45,763 bases of DNA from Thermodesulfovibrionia bacterium (lineage in GTDB: Bacteria; Nitrospirota; Thermodesulfovibrionia; UBA6902), in the NCBI GenBank assembly GCA_020057065.1, contig JAGVGM010000117.1, positions 1-45,763 on the forward strand. The letters run 5' to 3'. The first letter of the stretch is position 1, and each line of letters starts with the position of its first letter. A model generated the notes under the pieces. It was not told the DNA's origin. It made no database searches and saw nothing but the letters and a program-made list of their open reading frames with translations. Positions 25,562 through 33,902 of this stretch are shown piece after piece. Made by a program: the position numbers and the translations under genes.

Positions 25562-26402
25562 TTTTCTTCAAACACCGTCGCTGTTGAGTAAAGGAGTTTA
25601 TCTTCAACTTGTTGTTGAAATGAAGCTTCTGGATGACGCTATTATCCGCAGTAATGAGCCGGAAGAAGTATTGACTTGTCATTACAAAGCATTAGAAAAC
25701 AGATTTATTATCCCTTTTCGCAAAGTAAAGGGAAAACTGAGAAGGCTGGTATTGGAAAAACAGAGAAGTTATAACATTCAGCCAGATTGCGCTCTGAAGG
25801 ATGATTTATGTCTTAATTGTCCTTCTTGTTTGCTTTTCGGGGGTACTGGTGAAACAAGTTCTGTTAAAGCTCAATACAACATACTTTCCCGTGTGCTCGG
25901 AGAAACATTTATATCCACAAATACGGTTGAAGGTATTCGGAATTATACTCAAAACGCTGTCGGTGAAAAAGACCTTATGACCGGACAGGCGCTTATGACG
26001 ATTCTCACAGTACCAAAGGAAACGGTATTTAAAGGTGTTGTCACCATTAAAGACCCAACGCAAGAAATGGCATCGGTAATCGTTGACAACTTAAAAAGAT
26101 TAACGAGGATCGGCGCAAGAAGCGTTGAGTGGGGCAGAGTTGAAACGATCATCGTAAATGCTAAACTGTCGGACAGAGAAGACATAAGTGTTTATAATCT
26201 GTTGCAAGATGATGAGTCACTAACCGATGATATCAGCATTATAGAAAACCTGCCGCTTGTCGAAACCGCATATGCAACATTGAACAGCCAGATTCCTATA
26301 CTGTTGAAAGACCTCATAGAAAGGCGTTCACCGATGAAAGAGAAAAAAAGCAAACCAAAAGAAGCGGCGCAAACAGAAGGAGAGGAAGCAGGAGTAGAGT
26401 AA
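25554..26402 (+). CDS. csc2: Csc2 (Cas7d), backbone subunit
   Basis: 282 residues. Csc2 features: the Cys cluster 'LCLNCPSCLLFGG' (about residue 88) and 'SSVKAQYNILSRVLGETF', with a conserved middle ('NAVGEKDLMTGQALM') and 'RIGARSVEWGRVE'. Several copies should coat the crRNA. AAAGGAGGTCG precedes the ATG. The Lys/Glu-rich tail is low in complexity. It abuts csc1 directly (stop followed by ATG). Confidence 0.92.
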   Translation: MVDFLQTPSLLSKGVYLQLVVEMKLLDDAIIRSNEPEEVLTCHYKALENRFIIPFRKVKGKLRRLVLEKQRSYNIQPDCALKDDLCLNCPSCLLFGGTGETSSVKAQYNILSRVLGETFISTNTVEGIRNYTQNAVGEKDLMTGQALMTILTVPKETVFKGVVTIKDPTQEMASVIVDNLKRLTRIGARSVEWGRVETIIVNAKLSDREDISVYNLLQDDESLTDDISIIENLPLVETAYATLNSQIPILLKDLIERRSPMKEKKSKPKEAAQTEGEEAGVE

Positions 26403-27482
26403 ATGGAAATATACCCTTACACTGTTAAGCTTATTGACCCGCTCTTTTATTCACATGAGGCATTGTCGGGAGCTTACACCCCATCATACCTGCATGCCAC
26501 CGCTTTAAATCATGCAGTCGCATGGAGCATGGGGAGGGTTAGAGAAGATCAGAGCTATATCATCAGCGAACAAAATGGCGGACGAAATATCCCCCGCTAC
26601 AATCATTCATGGATTGAGCCTGACTTTTACTTTACCCCTGCTTCAATTATCGGAGGAGTAAATTACATAGTTGAAACAGTCAAGGGAGATATGGATTATT
26701 TGATTCAGCCCGGTTTTGGACAGGCAAAGATTTTTGGTAAGAATATAGGCAGAAATGAAGTCTTAAAGGCATACAGAATCTTTTCAATCCCACCGGAAAC
26801 AGAATTTACAGGCTACCTTCACGCTGATCCCGATATTATTAAAGATTTGCCGACTTGTATAAGGCTGGGTAGTTTTAGGGGAAAAGCTTTTCTTGAAATT
26901 GGGGATAAGATAAAAACATTCGGCATAGCTCCTGATGAATATATTAATCATCCTGTGGACCCTCTGGTATCAAAGGTTAAACGCGGGGTGATGATCGGAA
27001 TGTTTCCATATCCGATAGTTGACAGCGCATTAGCAGAATATGCATATGAAATACGGGATCACGGAAGGAGAGAATTTATTGCAGTGCCATCGCGGGAAAT
27101 TACTTATGATAAGGATGTGCTGCTGAAAAGACTTAATGATCTTAAGCCGGGATTATCAAAGGCTAAAGATTTCTCTCTCCCGCTGAAAGACAGGGCATAT
27201 CTTATTTTACACATATTGAGAACTTCACTTTCGGTGAAACATTTTCTCATGAGTATACCGGGTGAGGAAAGGCTGGATGCTACATTAAAGGAATTTGAAG
27301 GCTTTAATGAATTACGGTTAGCTTCAAAAGGTGAAGATGTGCACATAGAACATTCTGTTTTTCTTGGATATATCGAAAAAATAGAGGGGTCAATTAATGG
27401 TTGCGAGAAAAAGATCAGAGGAGTATCAGAAAGCATGGGATCAGAAGATACAGGAAAAGGTACATCAAATATTATTTTGTGA
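26403..27482 (+). CDS. csc1: Csc1 (Cas5d) with a C-terminal extension
   Basis: 359 residues. The N-terminal ~220 residues match Csc1 ('LIDPLFYSHEALSGAY', then 'LHATALNHAVAW' and 'RLGSFRGKA'). It should cap the 5' end of the crRNA. As I recall, typical Csc1 proteins are nearer 220-260 residues; here about 130 more follow, with a helical region (LPLKDRAYLILHILRTSL) and a polar tail. The extension keeps good coding character and no frame change is seen. The comparison is from memory. Confidence 0.85.
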   Translation: MEIYPYTVKLIDPLFYSHEALSGAYTPSYLHATALNHAVAWSMGRVREDQSYIISEQNGGRNIPRYNHSWIEPDFYFTPASIIGGVNYIVETVKGDMDYLIQPGFGQAKIFGKNIGRNEVLKAYRIFSIPPETEFTGYLHADPDIIKDLPTCIRLGSFRGKAFLEIGDKIKTFGIAPDEYINHPVDPLVSKVKRGVMIGMFPYPIVDSALAEYAYEIRDHGRREFIAVPSREITYDKDVLLKRLNDLKPGLSKAKDFSLPLKDRAYLILHILRTSLSVKHFLMSIPGEERLDATLKEFEGFNELRLASKGEDVHIEHSVFLGYIEKIEGSINGCEKKIRGVSESMGSEDTGKGTSNIIL

Positions 27483-27535
27483 TATATTCGAAAAGCTGAT
27501 TCGTATAATTGATTAAAACTCAGCCCGATTTTATC

Positions 27536-27580
27536 AAAAATATCTCTACTGTATAGGTATTAATAGGGTAAGATATTTTT
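27536..27580. repeat. 10-base perfect inverted repeat between csc1 and cas6
   Basis: AAAAATATCT (27536-27545) and AGATATTTTT (27571-27580) are perfect complements around a 25-base loop in the 112-base gap. It may act as an operator or a weak transcription terminator for the effector operon before cas6. Confidence 0.5.
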
Positions 27581-27594
27581 CAGGCAATTATGCA

Positions 27595-28263
27595 ATGATT
27601 ATTCAGCAAATTATTTTACGATTAAAAACAGAGCCGCCTTTGGCAGAACATGGCAACACGTTAAGGGGATATATCGCTAATCAATTCCCTCAGTATGATA
27701 TTTTGCACAATCACAGGGAAGACGGTAGTCTTTTATATTTTTACCCGAGGATCCAATATAGAACCATTAATGGAGAAGGTTATATCATCGGTATAGAAGA
27801 AGGTATAACTATAATTCGAGAGATCGAGCCAGCGATTGACAAACTAAACTTAAAAGACAAGAGCTATTCCGTATTGCAAAAGCATCTTATATCGGAGAAC
27901 GTAAATTTTGGGCTGAGTGATACCAATATTACCTATCGCTTCATTAAACCATGGCTTGCCCTTAATGAACAAAATTATCATGAATATATGAAATCGGGAA
28001 ATCAAAAGAAGAAAGAGACAATTCTAATAAATATATTGAAAGGGAATTTACTAAGCCTGGCTAAGAGCTTTGGTTACATTGTAGATAAACAAATAGAGGT
28101 TACATCATTAACATTTGAAGAAAGAGATTGTTTTCTCAAAGGCACTCCCATGCTCGGCTTCCTCGGCACATTCTCAGTAAACTTTGAAATCCCCGACTAC
28201 TGGGGCATCGGCAAGTCGGTGTCGAGAGGGTTCGGGACGATAAAAAAGTTAAGGAGTTCTTAG
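27595..28263 (+). CDS. cas6: Cas6 crRNA-processing endoribonuclease
   Basis: 222 residues. The C-terminus has the Gly-rich loop characteristic of Cas6 (GIGKSVSRGFGTIKK). The N-terminus starts with a ferredoxin-like strand (IIQQIILRLKTEPPL), and His residues near positions 20 and 38 are candidates for catalysis. It should cut the array transcript within each repeat, leaving an ATTGAAAC-type 5' handle. The gap of 112 bases from csc1 suggests separate expression. Confidence 0.85.
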   Translation: MIIQQIILRLKTEPPLAEHGNTLRGYIANQFPQYDILHNHREDGSLLYFYPRIQYRTINGEGYIIGIEEGITIIREIEPAIDKLNLKDKSYSVLQKHLISENVNFGLSDTNITYRFIKPWLALNEQNYHEYMKSGNQKKKETILINILKGNLLSLAKSFGYIVDKQIEVTSLTFEERDCFLKGTPMLGFLGTFSVNFEIPDYWGIGKSVSRGFGTIKKLRSS

Positions 28264-28341
28264 AGGAAATAGAGTTCATGGAGTTAAAAATAATATTTCT
28301 AATAAAAACAAAGTGAAGTTATATACAAAAAAAAGCTTTTA

Positions 28342-28359
28342 TTGTATAAAATTATACAA
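28342..28359. promoter_or_regulatory. Operator-like palindrome before the MNT/HEPN pair
   Basis: TTGTATA and TATACAA flank a 4-base centre, 20 bases upstream of the nucleotidyltransferase start, in a very AT-rich gap. Toxin-antitoxin operons are often autoregulated at such sites. Confidence 0.45.
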
Positions 28360-28378
28360 ATAATATGGGGGTAATACT

Positions 28379-28708
28379 GTGAATGAAAGGGATAAAGAAC
28401 TTATAACTGAATTTAAAAAACGGCTTTCCTCTGAACTTGGAAATCATTTGAGACGTATTATTGTTTTCGGGTCCCGGGCGAGAGGTGACGAGGCAGATGA
28501 GTCCGATCTCGATATAGTTGCACTCGTGGATGAAAAATCAAAAGATATTGAGAGACGGCTTGAAGATATTGTATATCAGGTCATGTGGGACTATGATTTT
28601 AAGCCCATTATTTCTCTTAAAGTGTTTTCTGAGTCGCAATTCAATAACGCTCTCAGCAAAGGTTTTTCTTTTTATCGGCATGTTCAGCAAGAAGGGGTAG
28701 CTGTATGA
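28379..28708 (+). CDS. MNT-type minimal nucleotidyltransferase (antitoxin)
   Basis: 109 residues from GTG 28379. The nucleotidyltransferase motif is intact: GSRARGDEADESDLDIVAL (GSxARG...SDxDI). In MNT/HEPN pairs the nucleotidyltransferase neutralises the HEPN RNase, in some cases by AMPylation. It overlaps the HEPN gene by four bases (ATGA). The pair lies between cas6 and cas1. Confidence 0.88.
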   Translation: MNERDKELITEFKKRLSSELGNHLRRIIVFGSRARGDEADESDLDIVALVDEKSKDIERRLEDIVYQVMWDYDFKPIISLKVFSESQFNNALSKGFSFYRHVQQEGVAV

Positions 28709-29085
28709 CGGAAGAGGTGAAAAAGCTTATGAAAAAAGCTGATCATGCGCTTGAAGTCGCTGAAAAACTGCTGGAGGATGGCTATCCGTCAGATGCCGCA
28801 AGTAAAATATATTATTCTATGTTTTATGCTACGCAGTCGCTCCTGAAAGCAGAAGGGATTGACGTTGTCAAACACTCAGCGGCTGAGTCTGCTCTCGGAT
28901 ATTATTTTGCCAAGACCGGCAGGCTTGATCCCAAATATCACCGGATGCTGATCGATGCAAGGAAGATCAGAGAAATATCCGATTATGACATAGACGAAGA
29001 GATTGTTGAACCTGTTGCATCTCTTAAGATTGAAGAGGGGAAAGCTTTTTTATTTGCAATTAAAAAGCTCATTGGAATTTTGTAA
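28705..29085 (+). CDS. HEPN-domain protein (putative RNase toxin)
   Basis: 126 residues, all-helical. It matches the HEPN family paired with MNT proteins ('GYPSDAASKIYYSMFYATQSLL'); the motif 'RKIREISDYD' is at the position of the HEPN active site (R-x4-6-H class, here with Tyr-Asp in place of His). The lack of His means RNase activity is uncertain. Translational coupling to the nucleotidyltransferase supports a toxin-antitoxin module. Confidence 0.85.
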   Translation: MTEEVKKLMKKADHALEVAEKLLEDGYPSDAASKIYYSMFYATQSLLKAEGIDVVKHSAAESALGYYFAKTGRLDPKYHRMLIDARKIREISDYDIDEEIVEPVASLKIEEGKAFLFAIKKLIGIL

Positions 29086-29115
29086 TAGGATTTATGAACT
29101 ATCTTAATGAGTTCA

Positions 29116-29167
29116 AGAGTTAAGGAGTTGGAGAGTGAGGAGGTGAACTCTCTAACTCCTTAACTCT
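29116..29167. repeat. 20-base inverted repeat upstream of cas1
   Basis: Arms 29116-29135 and 29148-29167 pair over 20 bases with one mismatch around a 12-base loop that contains GGAGGTG. It ends 14 bases before the cas1 start, lacks a T-run and is made of 'AGTTAAGGAGTT' simple words. It could restrict cas1 translation or end the toxin-antitoxin transcript. Confidence 0.6.
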
Positions 29168-29181
29168 ACAACTTAAAAATT

Positions 29182-30437
<1,256 letters not shown>

Positions 30438-30440
30438 CAG

Positions 30441-31079
30441 ATGACAGAAGACAGAGGACAGATAACAGACATTCAGAAAGCAGAGAAAAGTTTGTCTTCT
30501 GATATCTTCGTCACGGCCTCTGTGCTTCTTGAGTATCTTTTTTGCCCTCGTTTTATTTATTTCATGAATTGCCTTTGTATTGACCAGAATGAGGATAAGA
30601 GATTTAAAGTCTTAAAAGGCAGAGAGGTTCACGATGGCAAAGAACGGACTAATATTGATTATCTCAGGAAGAGGATTGGCTGTGTGGACAAAGAGATAGG
30701 CGGTTATATGGCATCTGAAAAATATCATATTAAAGGTATTGTTGATGAAGTATTAACTTTATCTGATAACACAATGGCGCCTCTTGATTACAAATACGCA
30801 GAATATAAAGATACAGTTTTTAGAACTCAGCGATACCAGTCGGTCTTTTATGGATTACTGATTAAAGAAAATTACGGCAAAGAGGTTCACAAAGGATTTA
30901 TCTGTTATATACGAAGTAAAAATTTATTAAAAGAGATTCAAATAACGGACACAGACTTTATTGAATTGCAGGCGATGATTGCAGAAATCATTGACATCAC
31001 ACAGAAATGCTATTATCCTAAGGGAACAAAATCTAAAACCCAGTGCATTGATTGTTGTTACAGGAATATTTGCGTATAG
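30441..31079 (+). CDS. cas4: Cas4 PD-(D/E)XK nuclease with Fe-S cluster
   Basis: 212 residues. RecB-type nuclease motif: 'PLDYKYAEYKD' then 'QRYQSVFYG'. The Fe-S ligands are an N-terminal Cys (LFCPRF) and the C-terminal cluster (QCIDCCYRNIC). It trims and orients prespacers according to the adjacent motif. The first ~15 codons (TEDRGQITDIQKAE) are made of ACAGAAGACAGAGGACAG simple words that recur just after the gene, so the start may have been rebuilt by a repeat; TTG at 30491 is an alternative start. Confidence 0.9.
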   Translation: MTEDRGQITDIQKAEKSLSSDIFVTASVLLEYLFCPRFIYFMNCLCIDQNEDKRFKVLKGREVHDGKERTNIDYLRKRIGCVDKEIGGYMASEKYHIKGIVDEVLTLSDNTMAPLDYKYAEYKDTVFRTQRYQSVFYGLLIKENYGKEVHKGFICYIRSKNLLKEIQITDTDFIELQAMIAEIIDITQKCYYPKGTKSKTQCIDCCYRNICV

Positions 31080-31099
31080 TTCTTTGACAATAGAAAAGC

Positions 31100-31212
31100 A
31101 GAAGGCAGACTCTCAGATAACAGATAACAGACAATCAGATGACAGACAAATAGAAAATCAAAGTCTGACTTCTGTCTTCTGATAATCTGTTATCTGAGAG
31201 TCTGCCTTCTGT
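31100..31212. repeat. Large perfect inverted repeat between cas4 and the CRISPR leader
   Basis: 31100-31126 is the exact complement of 31186-31212 (27 bases), with further partial pairing inside the 59-base loop. The arms are built from CAGAAGGCAGA/CAGATAACAG words. It may end the cas1-2-4 transcript, although there is no T-run, or be a mobile palindromic element. Confidence 0.8.
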
Positions 31213-31425
31213 CCTCTGTGATTTGCATGGTGGGAATTTATAGTAAAAAATGTACATCAGTGGTGAAAGTCATTGAGACAGAAAGGTTTTTGCTGTATGA
31301 TTTCATGTAAAAGACTTTAAGAATGTTTATAGTAAGAGACAAAATGATATGGATTTTAATAAAAATAGACGTTTCTAAAATTACATTTGAGCGTTTTTAT
31401 TCAAGACCTTCAAGATAAATTGCTC
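31213..31425 (+). promoter_or_regulatory. CRISPR leader with promoter
   Basis: AT-rich 213-base leader before the first repeat. TTGAGA (31273-31278), a 17-base spacer and TATGAT (31296-31301) form a strong sigma-70 promoter that would start transcription about 120 bases before the array. The direction agrees with the repeat 3' end (ATTGAAAC handle) and with the degenerate last repeat at the far end. Confidence 0.75.
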
Positions 31426-32490
31426 CTCATAGAGGCTCTTCCAATAAAACAAGGATTGAAACAGAATCTGAAGGTCGTCTGTTTTTGAAATCGCAATCCT
31501 CATAGAGGCTCTTCCAATAAAACAAGGATTGAAACTTATCAGGAGGCTTGAGTTAGGGAGGTCGAGAGAGTCCTCATAGAGGCTCTTCCAATAAAACAAG
31601 GATTGAAACCCCTCTAAAAGTCGCATTGCTGGAGTAAGGCGATCAACCTCATAGAGGCTCTTCCAATAAAACAAGGATTGAAACATAGGTTATCATGTTA
31701 ATAAAATGTGAATTAAATCATCCTCATAGAGGCTCTTCCAATAAAACAAGGATTGAAACTCCTATGGGAAAACTTAATTCCCTCCCAGAACATCTCATAG
31801 AGGCTCTTCCAATAAAACAAGGATTGAAACTTACCAAGAGGAGTTTGATATTGCAATTTCCAAAACAGCTCATAGAGGCTCTTCCAATAAAACAAGGATT
31901 GAAACATTATCTGATGTTATGCTTTACGTAGATGAGCCTTGCTCATAGAGGCTCTTCCAATAAAACAAGGATTGAAACTCAAATTGTTCTCTTGTCAGTC
32001 AGTACCGTTAAGTGCTCATAGAGGCTCTTCCAATAAAACAAGGATTGAAACTCATATGGGTAAACTCAATTCCCTCCCGGAACATCTTCAACTCATAGAG
32101 GCTCTTCCAATAAAACAAGGATTGAAACATCGTTTTGCTACTCCTGCCATTATCCCTGCATCCTCATAGAGGCTCTTCCAATAAAACAAGGATTGAAACT
32201 GCAAATGGATTAATAGAACCTTTGCACTGGCCGACTCATAGAGGCTCTTCCAATAAAACAAGGATTGAAACTGCTTCAACGGGAATTTATGACTCAACGG
32301 GAATTTCCTCATAGAGGCTCTTCCAATAAAACAAGGATTGAAACTACAAATGGATTAATAGAACCTTTGCACTGGCCGACTCATAGAGGCTCTTCCAATA
32401 AAACAAGGATTGAAACTTATCAAACAAATACTAACTAAAACAAACAAAATTGCCTCATAGAGGCTCTTCCAATAAAACAAGGATTGAAAA
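31426..32490 (+). CRISPR. Type I-D CRISPR array: 15 repeats of 37 bases, 14 spacers
   Basis: The repeat begins CTCATAGAGGCTCTTCC and ends AAGGATTGAAAC. Repeats start at 31426, 31499, 31573, 31648, 31723, 31794, 31869, 31942, 32015, 32092, 32163, 32235, 32308, 32380 and 32454. All are identical except that the last ends in A instead of C. Spacers are 34 to 40 bases. Spacers 5 and 9 are near copies (4 differences over 34 bases), as are 11 and 13 (1 difference over 35). The newest spacers should be on the left, next to the leader. No spacer matches elsewhere in the window as far as I can see by eye. Confidence 0.98.
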
Positions 32491-32525
32491 CGATGGATTT
32501 AGAGCAAGCTAAACCTCCCGCAGCC
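32491..32525. other. 35-base spacer-like segment between two repeat types
   Basis: It lies exactly between the last I-D repeat and the truncated I-C-type repeat, and its length (35) is that of a spacer. It may be the last spacer of an older array. Confidence 0.5.
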
Positions 32526-32550
32526 GTCGCTCCCCGCGCGGGAGCGTGGA
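32526..32550. repeat. Truncated CRISPR repeat of type I-C sequence
   Basis: GTCGCTCCCC followed by a GC-rich centre and GGGAGCGTGGA matches the first 25 bases of the common type I-C repeat, which ends ...GTGGATTGAAAC. A 7-bp stem (CGCTCCC/GGGAGCG) is intact. The final TTGAAAC is missing and gltX-like sequence follows instead. The comparison is from memory of I-C repeats. Confidence 0.75.
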
Positions 32551-32605
32551 CTGGAGATCGTCGGGAAGGAAAAGACTCGATAAGGCGATAAGAGTTATTG
32601 GATGA
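32550..32605 (+). pseudogene. gltX: Decayed copy of the gltX 3' end
   Basis: ACTGGAGATCGTCGGGAAGG (from 32550) is identical to bases near 19291 in intact gltX. After a small deletion the similarity continues through codons for K-A-I-R-V-I-G and a stop (gltX: K-A-I-R-T-I-G, stop). It is a gene-end fragment on the far side of the CRISPR-Cas island. Confidence 0.88.
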
Positions 32606-32756
32606 ACGTTTTTTACTGACCGCTTCTTTTCTCCGTATCAATAAAATTATTCAATTCTTTCGCTAATTAACCATTACTACTATTTATTTTGCAAAATCGC
32701 CCCTAACCCCTCTTTTTTAAAGTGGGGAAGCATTTATTGAACTAACATGTGCATTA

Positions 32757-33902
32757 ATGATATTTTATCAGGTGTCCAGAAAACTTATGATAAGCGCTGG
32801 CGAGGCTTCCGGGGAATTATACGGCGCGATGCTGAGCAGGGAGGTTAAAAGGCTCTGGCCTGATACTGAAATTTTTGGTATCGGCGGTTCCAGGATGAAG
32901 AAAGAGGGCGTAAACCTGATCGCGCCCATATCACAGGTAGCAGGGATAACAGAGGTAGTTAAACATATAGGAGAGCTTAGAAAAATCTTTAAAAAAGCTG
33001 CCGGGGCCCTGATTGAAAAAAGGCCTGACATCCTTGTCCTGATAGATTATCCTGATTTCAACATCCCACTTGCAAAAAAGGCAAAGGCAGCCGGGATCCC
33101 GATCCTTTATTATGTCAGCCCGCAGGTATGGGCCTGGCGCAGGGGAAGGGTGAAAAAGATCGCAGCCCTTGTGAACAGGCTGGCGGTACTATTTCCATTT
33201 GAAGTTGACTACTATAAAGATACCGGCCTTCCATGTGAATTTGTAGGGCATCCGATCGCAGAGACAATTAATATCAAGGGGACAAAAGAAGAAATAAAGA
33301 AAGATCTCGGGCTTTATCCCGATAAAGGAATAATTACCCTGCTTCCGGGGAGCAGGCCCAATGAGATAATCAGGCATCAGACGCTTATCAGAGAGCTTGC
33401 AGAAAAGATCCGTTGCGAATTTCCGGATATGCAGATAGTCGTTCCCCTTACTGCCGAATCTAACCTGACTGAAAAGCTCCCTGACTATGTCAAGATCATC
33501 CGGGGACGCACTACTGAGGTTGTTGCCTGCTCAGAGGTCTCGGCACTGGCTTCCGGCACTGTAACGCTCGAGACAGCGCTTGTAGGCACGCCTATGGTGG
33601 TTTTTTATAAGGTCTCTCCAGTATCATTTCTACTTGCAAAACTGCTTGTGAAAGTGAAGTTCGTTTCTTTGGTCAACATCCTCTCCGGCAGGCAGGTGGT
33701 TCTGGAATTACTGCAGAAGGATGCAATTTCCGACAAGATATTTTCAGAGTTAAAGAGAATTCTGAATGACAAATCCTACAGGAACGAAATGCTTGTCAGT
33801 CTTAATAAGATCGGGGAAATATTCCAGGATAAGAAACCCTCTCACAGGGTCGCTCAGATGGTCGGGGAAATGGCGGGATGGGATGATGCTGCTATTCTAT
33901 AA
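32757..33902 (+). CDS. lpxB: Lipid-A-disaccharide synthase
   Basis: 381 residues from ATG 32757; GTG 32772 and ATG 32787 are other possible starts, since family members usually begin just before the AGEASG motif. Conserved segments are 'SAGEASGELYGA', 'LIDYPDFNIPLA', 'YYVSPQVWAW', 'FVGHPI', 'LLPGSR' and 'SGTVTLETAL'. It joins UDP-diacylglucosamine and lipid X in lipid A synthesis. It leads an operon with waaA and lpxK. Confidence 0.95.
   Translation: MIFYQVSRKLMISAGEASGELYGAMLSREVKRLWPDTEIFGIGGSRMKKEGVNLIAPISQVAGITEVVKHIGELRKIFKKAAGALIEKRPDILVLIDYPDFNIPLAKKAKAAGIPILYYVSPQVWAWRRGRVKKIAALVNRLAVLFPFEVDYYKDTGLPCEFVGHPIAETINIKGTKEEIKKDLGLYPDKGIITLLPGSRPNEIIRHQTLIRELAEKIRCEFPDMQIVVPLTAESNLTEKLPDYVKIIRGRTTEVVACSEVSALASGTVTLETALVGTPMVVFYKVSPVSFLLAKLLVKVKFVSLVNILSGRQVVLELLQKDAISDKIFSELKRILNDKSYRNEMLVSLNKIGEIFQDKKPSHRVAQMVGEMAGWDDAAIL

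Noticed and set aside
31381-32312. Open frames across the CRISPR array on both strands (repeated 'FQSLFYWKSLYE' and 'EALPIKQGLK' peptides)
   Set aside because: They are translations of the repeat unit and spacers, not genes.
32526-32550. Rho-independent terminator for the array
   Set aside because: It has a stem but no T-run, and its sequence matches a I-C repeat start better.
32550-32605. A second functional gltX or a small coding gene
   Set aside because: Only the last ~55 bases are present, with a deletion that breaks the frame.
33766-33882. Upstream extension of waaA
   Set aside because: It lies inside lpxB in another frame and contains no conserved waaA residues.
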